Origin: DASWHR01 sp036398095
GTDB lineage: Bacteria; Actinomycetota; AC-67
Length of the DNA stretch: 17,201 nucleotides
NCBI GenBank assembly: GCA_036398095.1
Contig: DASWHR010000112.1
Coordinates: forward strand, 1-17,201
Direction of reading: 5' to 3'
Of the stretch, positions 8,047 to 14,584 are shown in pieces; positions within the stretch are counted from its first letter, which is position 1; each line of letters begins with the position of its first letter. The notes below the pieces were generated by a model. The model did not search any database, had not been told where the DNA came from, and saw only the letters and a list, made by a program, of their open reading frames with translations. Both the position numbers and the translations under genes were made by a program.

Positions 8047-8549
8047 GATGTCCGTGCCTTTCCCTTCGCTCCGCCTGCTTGGCCGGCGAGCGAGCGCAAC
8101 CGTTTCGCTACGGCCTTGCCGGTGCTTCCTTCTTTGGCCACGATCAGAATCGTGTCGTCGCCGGCAATCGTCGCCAGCACGTCGGGCACCGATGCGTTGT
8201 CCAGGGCACGTGCGACGGCGTTCGCGCCGCCTGGCGGCGTCTTGAGCACGCACAGGTTGGCCGACGAATCCACCTCCAACAGGAACTCGCGCAGCATTCG
8301 CTCCAGCCAACCCGTCGCCTGCGGGGGCTCGTCGGGAACGCGATACACCACGCGGCCGTCGGCGGCCCGCGCCTTGACGGCGCCGAGCTCTTCCAGGTCG
8401 CGGCTGAGCGTCGCTTGCGTCACCGTCTCGCCCCGCCGGGCGAGCAGCCGCGCCAGCCCCGCCTGGCTCTCGACGTCGCTGCGGCGAAGGATCTCGATGA
8501 TCCTGCGCTGGCGCGCCTGCTTGTCGGCGCGGCTTAGCCGAGCAGCCAT
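8043..8549 (-). CDS. argR: Arginine repressor
   Basis: This 168-residue regulator should act as an arginine-binding hexamer that represses arginine biosynthesis genes. The winged-helix DNA-binding domain (about 8-72) includes TQATLSRDLEELGAVK, with the family Ser-Arg pair at 49-50 in the recognition helix. The C-terminal oligomerisation and arginine-binding domain (about 82-155) has VLKTPPGGA and GDDTILIV, where Asp131 and Asp132 are the expected ligand contacts. A short Lys/Arg-rich tail ends the protein. The ATG at 8549 lies 16 bp inside argF and has AGAAGG about 10 nt upstream. An earlier in-frame ATG would extend much further into argF and adds no family-like sequence. Its likely operator is the palindrome in front of argC, making the operon autoregulated. 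Confidence 0.95.
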   Translation of the reverse strand: MAARLSRADKQARQRRIIEILRRSDVESQAGLARLLARRGETVTQATLSRDLEELGAVKARAADGRVVYRVPDEPPQATGWLERMLREFLLEVDSSANLCVLKTPPGGANAVARALDNASVPDVLATIAGDDTILIVAKEGSTGKAVAKRLRSLAGQAGGAKGKARTS

Positions 8550-9448
8550 TCCAGCAACGCCTTCTGAACGTGAAGCCGGTTTTCGGCCTGGTCCCATACG
8601 GCCGACTGCGCGCCGTCGATGACGCCGGCGGCGATCTCTTCTCCGCGGTGCGCTGGGAGGCAATGCAGCGCGATCGCATCCGGCTTCGCATGCCGCATCA
8701 GCGCCTCGTCCACCTGGAATCCCGCGAACGCCCGCACCCGCGCCGCCTGCTCGGCCTCGCGGCCCATCGAGGCCCACACGTCGGTGTAGACGGCGTCGGC
8801 GCCGCTGACCAGCGCGGCCGGATCGTCACCGCACTCGATCGCTCCTCCGGTTGCGGCCGCGATGGACGTTGCCTCGGAGACGACGCTTGCGTCCGGTTCG
8901 TAGCCGGGTGGCGTGGCGACGGCCACGCGCATGCCGGCCATCGCGCCGGCGAGCAGCAGCGAATGCGCGACGTTGTTGCCGTCGCCGACGTAGGCGAGGC
9001 TGCGACCGGAGAGCGTTCCGAACCGCTCGCGAATCGTGAGCAGATCGGCGAGCGCCTGACACGGATGCTCGTGATCGGTTAGGGCGTTGACGACGGGGAT
9101 GCCGGACGACGCCGCGAGGTCTTCGACCCGGTCCTGACCGAAGGTGCGCACCACGATGCCGTGCACGTAGCGGCCCAGAACGCGGCCGGTGTCGGCGACG
9201 GTCTCGCCGCGGCCGAGTTGAAGCTCGGCGGCCGACAGCGCGAGCGCGCGCGCTCCCAGCTCGCCGATGGCGACCTCGAACGAGACGCGGGTTCGCGTGG
9301 AGGGTTTCTCGAAGATCATGGCGACGGTACGGCCGGCGAGCCGGGCCGACGGTTCGCGCTTTGCCTTCATCTCGGCAGCCCGGTCCAGGATCGCGCTCAT
9401 CTCGTCCGGCGTGACCGATGTGGACGACAGGAAGTGCCGCACGGTCAT
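8534..9448 (-). CDS. argF: Ornithine carbamoyltransferase
   Basis: This 304-residue cytoplasmic enzyme makes citrulline from ornithine and carbamoyl phosphate. It begins with RHFLS, close to actinobacterial ArgF N-termini. The carbamoyl-phosphate site motif STRTR is at 50-54, HPCQ at 128-131, and HCLPAHRGEE with the ornithine-site Cys263. DVWASMG, the SMG loop that closes over ornithine, is present, which argues against aspartate carbamoyltransferase. The ATG overlaps the receiver gene stop as ATGA. A strong GGAGGG lies 7 nt upstream, so argF can be initiated independently even though it is embedded in the operon. Its 3' end overlaps argR by 16 bp. Confidence 0.97.
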   Translation of the reverse strand: MTVRHFLSSTSVTPDEMSAILDRAAEMKAKREPSARLAGRTVAMIFEKPSTRTRVSFEVAIGELGARALALSAAELQLGRGETVADTGRVLGRYVHGIVVRTFGQDRVEDLAASSGIPVVNALTDHEHPCQALADLLTIRERFGTLSGRSLAYVGDGNNVAHSLLLAGAMAGMRVAVATPPGYEPDASVVSEATSIAAATGGAIECGDDPAALVSGADAVYTDVWASMGREAEQAARVRAFAGFQVDEALMRHAKPDAIALHCLPAHRGEEIAAGVIDGAQSAVWDQAENRLHVQKALLEWLLG

Positions 9449-9834
9449 TTTGGATCCCTCCGTCCCGGGCCGGCAAGCGCCGCGACGCGCACCAGCAGCT
9501 CATCCAGGCCGAACGGCTTGATGATCACGTTCTCGCGGCCGACGAGCTCGTCGAAGATGTCGTGGGCGTCGGCCATGCCGGTCACGATCACGATCGGCGT
9601 AAAGGCAAACCGTTCGTCGGTGCGCAGCTCCTCGAACATGCGCGCGCCGTCGACCACCGGCATCATCAGATCGAGCAGGATGAGCGCCGGCCGGCGAAAC
9701 TCGGTTTTCAGCAAACCTTCGAGTCCGTCCTTGGCCGTGATCACCTCGTAGCCTTCGTCTTCGAGCAGGACGCGTTCGAGTTCGATCACCGACGGGTCGT
9801 CCTCGACGATCAAGATCAGCGGAAGATCGCTCAC
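9445..9834 (-). CDS. Single-domain response regulator (receiver only)
   Basis: This 129-residue protein is a CheY-like receiver with no output domain. It has the acidic pair Asp12-Asp13 in LIVEDDPSV, the phospho-acceptor Asp55 in LILLDLMMP, Thr85 in IVIVTGMA and Lys106 in IIKPF, so the phosphorylation site is complete. A C-terminal tail of about 20 residues is too short for a DNA-binding domain. It should therefore signal by protein contact or act in a phosphorelay; no histidine kinase is in the window and the partner is unknown. The GTG start at 9834 overlaps the cytochrome c stop as GTGA and has GGAGG 7 nt upstream. The 3' end overlaps argF by 4 bp. Its location between arginine genes is unexpected, but the sequence does not show that it controls them. 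Confidence 0.92.
   Translation of the reverse strand: MSDLPLILIVEDDPSVIELERVLLEDEGYEVITAKDGLEGLLKTEFRRPALILLDLMMPVVDGARMFEELRTDERFAFTPIVIVTGMADAHDIFDELVGRENVIIKPFGLDELLVRVAALAGPGRRDPK
9456..9461 (-). promoter_or_regulatory. argF: Ribosome binding site of argF
   Basis: GGAGGG on the minus strand, 7 nt before the argF ATG at 9448, fixes that start. It lies within the last codons of the receiver gene. Confidence 0.75.
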
Positions 9835-10280
9835 GGGGAAGCCTCCGAAGGAGATGGCGAAGGAGATGGCGAAGGGGATGGGGACGGGGATTGGCCGGGC
9901 GGCGGCGAGCCGCGGAAGGCGAACACGTAGCCGGCGACCGCTCGGACTTGGTCTTCGTCGAGCGAGCGAGAGAAGCGAGGCATCCCGGCGAGGGGCTTGC
10001 CGCGCGAGATCTTGGCCAGAAGCTCGTCGGCCGACGCGGTCGCGATCGGCCCCGCGATCAAAGACGGACCGCTTCGTCCCTCTCCGTTGCGGCCGTGGCA
10101 TGCGGCGCAGTTGGCGAGGAACAGTTCCCTGCCGTCCCGGGAGGTTTGCTTCGGTTGATCGCGGAACGGGCAGGTGTTGGCCGATACCAAGCAGCCGACG
10201 CCGATCAGCGTTCCGAGCCCGCCGGCGGCGAGCACCACGAAGGCGAGGAGCCAGGACCCGGCCGCGCCGCGTTCATTCAC
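9831..10280 (-). CDS. Membrane-anchored small cytochrome c
   Basis: This 149-residue protein has one hydrophobic segment (about 9-32) that should act as an uncleaved anchor, placing the rest outside the membrane. The haem-binding motif CAACH is at 58-62, within ELFLANCAACHGRNGEG, and Met100 in AGMPRF is the probable sixth ligand. This is a class I, cbb3-type small cytochrome c fold by pattern. Cys30 and Cys37 flank the end of the membrane segment and could form a disulfide. The C-terminus is a Ser-Pro repeat (131-145) encoded by the tandem repeat. The GTG at 10280 overlaps the argD stop as GTGAATGA. A start at ATG 10337 would add 19 residues without membrane character and overlap argD by 65 bp, so I prefer GTG. 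Redox partner and role are unknown; no oxidase or cytochrome maturation gene is in view. Confidence 0.9.
   Translation of the reverse strand: MNERGAAGSWLLAFVVLAAGGLGTLIGVGCLVSANTCPFRDQPKQTSRDGRELFLANCAACHGRNGEGRSGPSLIAGPIATASADELLAKISRGKPLAGMPRFSRSLDEDQVRAVAGYVFAFRGSPPPGQSPSPSPSPSPSPSPSEASP
9842..9846 (-). promoter_or_regulatory. Ribosome binding site of the receiver gene
   Basis: GGAGG on the minus strand, 7 nt before the GTG at 9834, supports that GTG as the start. It sits inside the last codons of the cytochrome c gene. Confidence 0.65.
9847..9894. repeat. Degenerate 12-bp tandem repeat, four units, inside cytochrome c gene
   Basis: On the plus strand the unit GAAGGAGATGGC occurs twice exactly (9847-9858 and 9859-9870). 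Two further diverged units follow to 9894. On the minus strand this encodes the Ser-Pro tail of the cytochrome c. The exact copies suggest recent slippage, so the tail length may vary between strains. Confidence 0.7.
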
Positions 10281-11469
10281 CGGCGCGTCCCATCTGCGCG
10301 AGCACGCTGCCGAGGATGCCGGCGGCCCGGTCGACATCGCCGGCGCCGACGAGCAGCGGCGGCGACAGCCGGATCGTCGACGGCGTGACGTTGTTCACGA
10401 TCAGGCCTTCGGCGAGACAGCGCTCGACCGCTTCGGCGCTGCGGTCGGCGGTCAGCTGGACGCCGACGAGCAAGCCGAGGCCGCGCACGCCGGCAACGAG
10501 ATCGTTGCCCGCGGTCGCCTCGCCCAGCCGGCGGATCAACCGGTCGCCCATTGCGGCTGCATTCTGCACCAGATCCTCTTGCTCGATCACGTCGAGGACC
10601 GCCAGCGCGGCGCGACACGGAACCGGCCCGCCCCCGAAAGTCGTTGCATGATCGCCGCGGGCGAACGCGGCGGCGACCCGTTCGCGGGCGATGCACGCGC
10701 CGATGGGCAGACCACCGCCGAGCGCCTTTGCGAGCGTGACGATGTCCGGTTCGACGCCGGCGTGCTGGAACGCGAACCATGTCCCGGTGCGGCCGAGGCC
10801 GGTCTGGACTTCGTCGAAGATCAGCAGCGCGCCTCGCTCGTCGCACAACTTTCGGGCGGCGTGCAGATACTCGGGCGTCGCAGGATTGACGCCGCCCTCC
10901 CCTTGCACGACTTCCAGCAGCACCGCGGAGGTGTCGTCGCCGATCGCGGCGTCGAGGGAGTCCTGGTCGTTGAACGGAACGTGATTCATCAGCTCGGGCG
11001 GCAGCGGCGCGAAGGGCACGTGCTTGGCCGGCTGGCCGGTCGCGGCCAGCGTCGCGACGGTGCGCCCGTGAAACGATCCTGCCGCCGTCACTAAGCCGGC
11101 ACGGCCGGTCGATCGTCTGGCCAGCTTGATCGCGCATTCGTTGGCTTCCGCGCCCGAGTTCGAAAAGAACGTGCGGCCCCAGCCGAGCAATCCGTGGAGC
11201 CGCTCCGCGAGCAGCCCCTGCGGCTCGGTGTAGAACAAGTTGGACACGTGCACGAGCGTGCCGGCCTGTTCCCTGATGGCAGCGGTAACGGCCGGATGCG
11301 CGTGGCCGGTGCTCGCGACCGCGATCCCGGCGAGGAAGTCGAGATACTCGCGACCCTCGGAGTCCCAGAGGCGCACGCCTTCACCGCGCACGAACGCGAC
11401 CGGCGCGCGCCCGTAGGTTTGCATGACGCAGGCGTCGTCGCGGGTGCGGATGGCGTCGAATGCGGTCAC
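10273..11469 (-). CDS. argD: Acetylornithine aminotransferase
   Basis: This 398-residue PLP-dependent class III aminotransferase converts N-acetylglutamate semialdehyde to N-acetylornithine in the cytoplasm. It has MQTYGRAPVAFVRGEG near the N-terminus, FFSNSGAEANE, GSFHGRT, the FDEVQTGLGRTG block and the PLP-binding Lys248 in TLAKALGGGLPIGA. HATTFGGGPVPCRAAL follows, as in ArgD. Other class III aminotransferases share these motifs, but the operon position settles the assignment. The GTG at 11469 overlaps the argB stop as GTGA and provides the usual short leader before the MQTYGR segment. The 3' end overlaps the cytochrome c gene by 8 bp. Confidence 0.96.
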   Translation of the reverse strand: MTAFDAIRTRDDACVMQTYGRAPVAFVRGEGVRLWDSEGREYLDFLAGIAVASTGHAHPAVTAAIREQAGTLVHVSNLFYTEPQGLLAERLHGLLGWGRTFFSNSGAEANECAIKLARRSTGRAGLVTAAGSFHGRTVATLAATGQPAKHVPFAPLPPELMNHVPFNDQDSLDAAIGDDTSAVLLEVVQGEGGVNPATPEYLHAARKLCDERGALLIFDEVQTGLGRTGTWFAFQHAGVEPDIVTLAKALGGGLPIGACIARERVAAAFARGDHATTFGGGPVPCRAALAVLDVIEQEDLVQNAAAMGDRLIRRLGEATAGNDLVAGVRGLGLLVGVQLTADRSAEAVERCLAEGLIVNNVTPSTIRLSPPLLVGAGDVDRAAGILGSVLAQMGRAGE

Positions 11470-12317
11470 GGCGTCACCATCGTTCCCACTCCCTGGTCGG
11501 TGAACACTTCCAGCAGCAACGCGTGCTCGACGCGGCCGTCCAGGATGGTCGCCTTCGGCACACCGGCCTTGACCGCGTCCACCGCGCTCTGCAACTTCGG
11601 GATCATCCCTTCGCTGAGCGCGCCCGAGGACTGCAGCGCCGCCGCGTCGCCGAGTGCGAGCGTGCGGATCAGCGAACCGGCCCCGTCGAGGATCCCTTCG
11701 ACGTTGGTGAGATAGATCAGCTTGTCTGCGCCGAGTGCTGCGGCCAGCGCCGCGGCGACCTCGTCGGCGTTGACGTTGTAGGGCTGCCCCGCATCGTCCA
11801 CGCCGAGGGATGCGACGACCGGGATGAAGTCTCGAAGCAGGTCGGTTAGGATCGCGGGGTTCGCGCTGACGATCTCGCCGACATAGCCGAGCGCGGGATC
11901 CTTGGGCGTGACCGTGAGCAGCCGCCCGTCTTCGCCGCTGACGCCGGCGGCGAGCGTGCCGTGACGGTTGATCAGCGTGACGATGTCCTTGTTGATCACG
12001 CCGCACAGCACCATCCGCGCGACCATGAGATCGTCGGCGGTCGTGACGCGGTACCCGCCCGAGAACTTCGGCTCACCGCCGAGGCGCCGGATGTGTTCGG
12101 ACACTTGCGGGCCGCCACCGTGAACGACGACGGGGTGCATGCCGACATATCGCATCAGGACGACGTCACTCGCGAACGACGCGCGCAGCGACGGATCCTC
12201 CATTGCCGCGCCACCGTATTTCACGACGATGGTGCGGCCGTGATAGCGCTTGATGTAGGGAAGCGCCTCCATCAGCGTCCGCGCGCGGGCGATGAGACTC
12301 TGATCGTGGGACGTCAT
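11466..12317 (-). CDS. argB: Acetylglutamate kinase
   Basis: This 283-residue enzyme phosphorylates N-acetylglutamate, usually the flux-controlling step. It has VKYGGAAM with Lys33, VHGGGPQ (GGGP 67-70), NVNADEVA and EGMIPK with Lys241, the expected substrate and ATP-site residues of the amino acid kinase fold. An N-terminal helix-like extension of about 25 residues precedes the core, ending in PYIKRYHGR. This matches the arginine-inhibited hexameric type rather than the short E. coli type, and the C-terminal region VEHALLLEVFTDQGVGT agrees. Feedback inhibition by arginine is therefore likely, though inferred. The ATG overlaps the argJ stop as ATGA, with only a weak ribosome site, so it is probably coupled to argJ. 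Confidence 0.96.
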   Translation of the reverse strand: MTSHDQSLIARARTLMEALPYIKRYHGRTIVVKYGGAAMEDPSLRASFASDVVLMRYVGMHPVVVHGGGPQVSEHIRRLGGEPKFSGGYRVTTADDLMVARMVLCGVINKDIVTLINRHGTLAAGVSGEDGRLLTVTPKDPALGYVGEIVSANPAILTDLLRDFIPVVASLGVDDAGQPYNVNADEVAAALAAALGADKLIYLTNVEGILDGAGSLIRTLALGDAAALQSSGALSEGMIPKLQSAVDAVKAGVPKATILDGRVEHALLLEVFTDQGVGTMVTP

Positions 12318-13480
12318 GTGGTGTAGTCCCCGTTGATCGCGACGTACTCGGCTGTGAGATCGTTGGTCAGGACCGTCGCGACGTGATCGCCCCGGTGCAT
12401 GTCGACCAAGATTTCGACATCGCGGTCGCGCATCGCGGCCGCGGCCTTGTCCAGGTCGCCCGGCCCGATCGCGCCGCGCTCGGCGACCTTCTCGCCGCCG
12501 AGCCACACGTCGACCATGTTCGGGTCGAGCGGGATCGGCGCGGTGCCGAGCGCCGCGAGCACGCGCCCCCAGTTGGGGTCGGCGCCGCCGATCGCGCATC
12601 GCAGCAGCACCGAGTCGGCGATCGTGCGCGCCGCCGCGCGCGCCTCCCGGGCGTCGGCGCCGCCGCGGACGGTGACCTCGACAACCTTGGTCGCACCCTC
12701 TCCGTCTTCCACGATCTGCCGGGCCAAGGACAGACATACCTGCGCGATGGCGCCCGTGAGCGTGGGCTCTCGCGGGTCGCCGGCTTCGATCGCATCGCCG
12801 CCGGTGGCGCCGTTGGCGAGCACGAAGATGCAGTCGTTGGTGGACATGCATCCGTCGACGCTGATCCGATTGAACGAACCCGCGGCCGCGCCTTGCACCG
12901 CCGCGGTCAGCACGGAGCGCGAAACCGGCGCGTCGGTCGCGATGAAGCAGAGCATGGTCGCCATCTCGGGGGCGATCATCCCGGCGCCTTTCCCGACGCC
13001 GAAGACGGTGGCGTTCCCGGCTGCGGCGCGCGCGGTCTTGGGTCGCGTGTCGGTGGTCATGATCGCGCCGGCCAGCGGCGCCGGATCGGTTCCGAGCGCC
13101 CCAGCGGCGGCATCGATTCCTGCGCGGATCTTGGGCATGTCGAGGGCGCGTCCTATCACGCCCGTCGATGCGACCAGCACCTGTGTCGCTTTGATGCCGA
13201 GCGCGGCGCCGGCCGTCGCCGCCATCGCCTCGGCGTCGGCCAGACCCAGCGGGCCGGTGCACGCGTTGGCGTTGCCCGCGTTCGCCACGACGGCGCGCGC
13301 GGCACCGCGCCGAAGATGCTTCTTCGACACGATGATCGGCGCCGCCTGAAAACGGTTCGCGGTCAGGACGCCGGCTGCAGTCGCCGGGCGATCCGAGACG
13401 AGCAGCCCGACATCCAGCCCGCCGCCGGGCTTGATGCCGGCCGCGACGCCGGCGTAGGCGAACCCCTTGGGCAGCGTCAT
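12314..13480 (-). CDS. argJ: Ornithine acetyltransferase / N-acetylglutamate synthase
   Basis: This 388-residue enzyme transfers the acetyl group from N-acetylornithine to glutamate, closing the acetyl cycle. Many members also make N-acetylglutamate from acetyl-CoA. It is an Ntn-type protein that cuts itself: the sequence KGAGMIAPEMATML has the autocleavage site Ala174-Thr175, with Thr175 becoming the nucleophile. TGVIGR, RISVDGCMSTND and GGADPNWGR are in the expected places, and the C-terminus NDLTAEYVAINGDYTT is family-typical. The ATG overlaps the argC stop as ATGA. A strong AGGAGGG lies 8 nt upstream, inside argC. Neither argA nor argE is present in the window, which agrees with the cyclic pathway. 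Confidence 0.97.
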   Translation of the reverse strand: MTLPKGFAYAGVAAGIKPGGGLDVGLLVSDRPATAAGVLTANRFQAAPIIVSKKHLRRGAARAVVANAGNANACTGPLGLADAEAMAATAGAALGIKATQVLVASTGVIGRALDMPKIRAGIDAAAGALGTDPAPLAGAIMTTDTRPKTARAAAGNATVFGVGKGAGMIAPEMATMLCFIATDAPVSRSVLTAAVQGAAAGSFNRISVDGCMSTNDCIFVLANGATGGDAIEAGDPREPTLTGAIAQVCLSLARQIVEDGEGATKVVEVTVRGGADAREARAAARTIADSVLLRCAIGGADPNWGRVLAALGTAPIPLDPNMVDVWLGGEKVAERGAIGPGDLDKAAAAMRDRDVEILVDMHRGDHVATVLTNDLTAEYVAINGDYTT

Positions 13481-14511
13481 GGGTAGATCCCTCCTGCAGT
13501 TAGTCCGGCCGTCTCGTCCAGTCCCAGCATCAGGTTCGCGTTCTGCAGCGCCTGTCCGGCCGCGCCTTTCCCGAGGTTGTCGATCGCGCAGACGACGATC
13601 GCCGCGCCCGTGCGTTCGTCGGCCGTGGCATGCACGTGCGCGCCGTTCGAGCCGGAGACGTACTTCGTCTCGGGCGGCGACGGCGTCGCGCGAACGAACG
13701 GCTCCCCGGCATAGCGCTCCGCGACCGCGTCGCGAACCGAGGCCGCCGTAGCGCCGGCCGCGAGCCGTGCGACGCAGGTGGCCAGAAGACCGCGCGCCGT
13801 GGGGACCAGATGCGGCACGAACGTGACCGTGGTGGCGGCGCCGGCAGCGATGGACAGCTCTTGCTCGATCTCCGGTGTGTGTTTGTGCGTGCCGAGCCCG
13901 TAAGCCTTGACGCTGGCATCCACGTGCGAGAAATGCACGCCGGCGTTCATGCCGCGGCCGGCGCCCGACACGCCCGAGGATGCGGCGATGGTGATGCCGG
14001 CCGGCTCGATCAGCCCCGCGGCGAGCAGCGGCGCGAGCGCGAGCGTGGCCGCGGTGGGATAGCACCCGGGATTCGCGACCAGCGCCGCGCCTCGGATCTG
14101 ATCGCGGTGCAACTCGGGTAAGCCGTAGACCCATTTGCCGAGCCATTCCGGAGCGGAGTGTTCGGCGCCGTACCAGGTCCGGTAGAGCCCGGCGTCGGCG
14201 AGGCGGAAGTCGGCCGAGAAGTCCACGATGCGTCCTCCGGCCGCGGCCAGCGGCGCGCCGACGGCCATCGAAGCGCCGTGTGGCAGCGCGAGGAACACGA
14301 TGTCGGCCGCCTCCAGGTCGGCCTCGTCCAGCGCCACGAAGCTGCGGCCGGCGTAGGCCGCCAGGTTCGGGTAGACGGTGGCGATGTCCGCGCCGGCGAA
14401 CTCGCGCGAGGTGGCGGCGGAGACCTCGATCGCCGGATGGCCGGCGAGCAGCCGGAGCAGCTCGGCTCCGCTGTAGCCCGAGGCTCCCACGACGACGGCT
14501 CGATACGGCAC
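13477..14511 (-). CDS. argC: N-acetyl-gamma-glutamyl-phosphate reductase
   Basis: This 344-residue cytoplasmic NADPH-dependent enzyme reduces N-acetylglutamyl phosphate to the semialdehyde. The N-terminal nucleotide-binding loop GASGYSGAE is at 9-17. The catalytic Cys150 lies in VANPGCYPTA, and ASSGVSGAGRG and THKHTPEIEQEL follow as in the family; the latter contains the conserved histidine of the active site. The start codon is GTG at 14511, preceded by a strong AAGGAGGG. It is the first gene after the regulatory gap and probably the first of the transcript that runs to mpg. It overlaps argJ by 4 bp. Confidence 0.97.
   Translation of the reverse strand: MPYRAVVVGASGYSGAELLRLLAGHPAIEVSAATSREFAGADIATVYPNLAAYAGRSFVALDEADLEAADIVFLALPHGASMAVGAPLAAAGGRIVDFSADFRLADAGLYRTWYGAEHSAPEWLGKWVYGLPELHRDQIRGAALVANPGCYPTAATLALAPLLAAGLIEPAGITIAASSGVSGAGRGMNAGVHFSHVDASVKAYGLGTHKHTPEIEQELSIAAGAATTVTFVPHLVPTARGLLATCVARLAAGATAASVRDAVAERYAGEPFVRATPSPPETKYVSGSNGAHVHATADERTGAAIVVCAIDNLGKGAAGQALQNANLMLGLDETAGLTAGGIYP
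13489..13495 (-). promoter_or_regulatory. argJ: Ribosome binding site of argJ
   Basis: AGGAGGG on the minus strand, 8 nt before the argJ ATG at 13480, inside the 3' end of argC. It supports that start. Confidence 0.75.
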
Positions 14512-14514
14512 GAT

Positions 14515-14522
14515 CCCTCCTT
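14515..14522 (-). promoter_or_regulatory. argC: Ribosome binding site of argC
   Basis: AAGGAGGG on the minus strand, three bases before the GTG at 14511. It fixes the GTG start of argC. Confidence 0.8.
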
Positions 14523-14535
14523 CCCGGCGGCTGTT

Positions 14536-14549
14536 CGCATGACGATACA
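14536..14549. promoter_or_regulatory. argC: Possible second, weaker ARG box
   Basis: TGTATCGTCATGCG on the minus strand matches the main ARG box at 9 of 14 positions. Its centre is 20 bp from the first, about two helical turns on the same face. ArgR hexamers commonly bind paired boxes at about this spacing. It overlaps the proposed -10. The match is imperfect, so this is tentative. Confidence 0.4.
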
Positions 14550-14570
14550 GGTTAGTGCATATCTATGCAA
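14542..14570 (-). promoter_or_regulatory. argC: Candidate promoter of the arginine operon
   Basis: On the minus strand TTGCAT (14570-14565) could serve as -35 and TATCGT (14547-14542) as -10, separated by exactly 17 nt. They match the vegetative consensus at three and four positions of six. Transcription would start roughly 25 nt before the argC GTG, leaving room for the Shine-Dalgarno sequence. The ARG box covers most of the -35 and part of the spacer, so ArgR binding would block RNA polymerase. Confidence 0.5.
14556..14569. promoter_or_regulatory. argC: ARG box (ArgR operator)
   Basis: The palindrome TGCATA-GA-TATGCA (minus-strand reading) has two perfect 6-bp arms around a 2-bp centre. 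The TGCAT/ATGCA half-sites are those known from actinobacterial ARG boxes. It lies in the only gap of the operon, upstream of argC, and in one of the most AT-rich spots of this GC-rich window. The argR gene lies in the same operon. Confidence 0.8.
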
Positions 14571-14584
14571 CCCGCTCCAGGGGG

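Noticed and set aside
9850..9877. Plus-strand Shine-Dalgarno-like runs (AAGGAGATGG) suggesting an antisense gene
   Set aside because: They are by-products of the 12-bp repeat coding for Ser-Pro on the minus strand, and no convincing protein follows on the plus strand.
10281..10337. Longer cytochrome c starting at ATG 10337
   Set aside because: It would overlap argD by 65 bp and add a non-hydrophobic leader; the GTG at 10280 gives the overlap style seen throughout the operon.
14512..14584. Attenuator, leader peptide or terminator between pheT and argC
   Set aside because: The gap is only 73 bp and is taken up by the ARG box, promoter and ribosome site. I found no stable hairpin followed by T residues.
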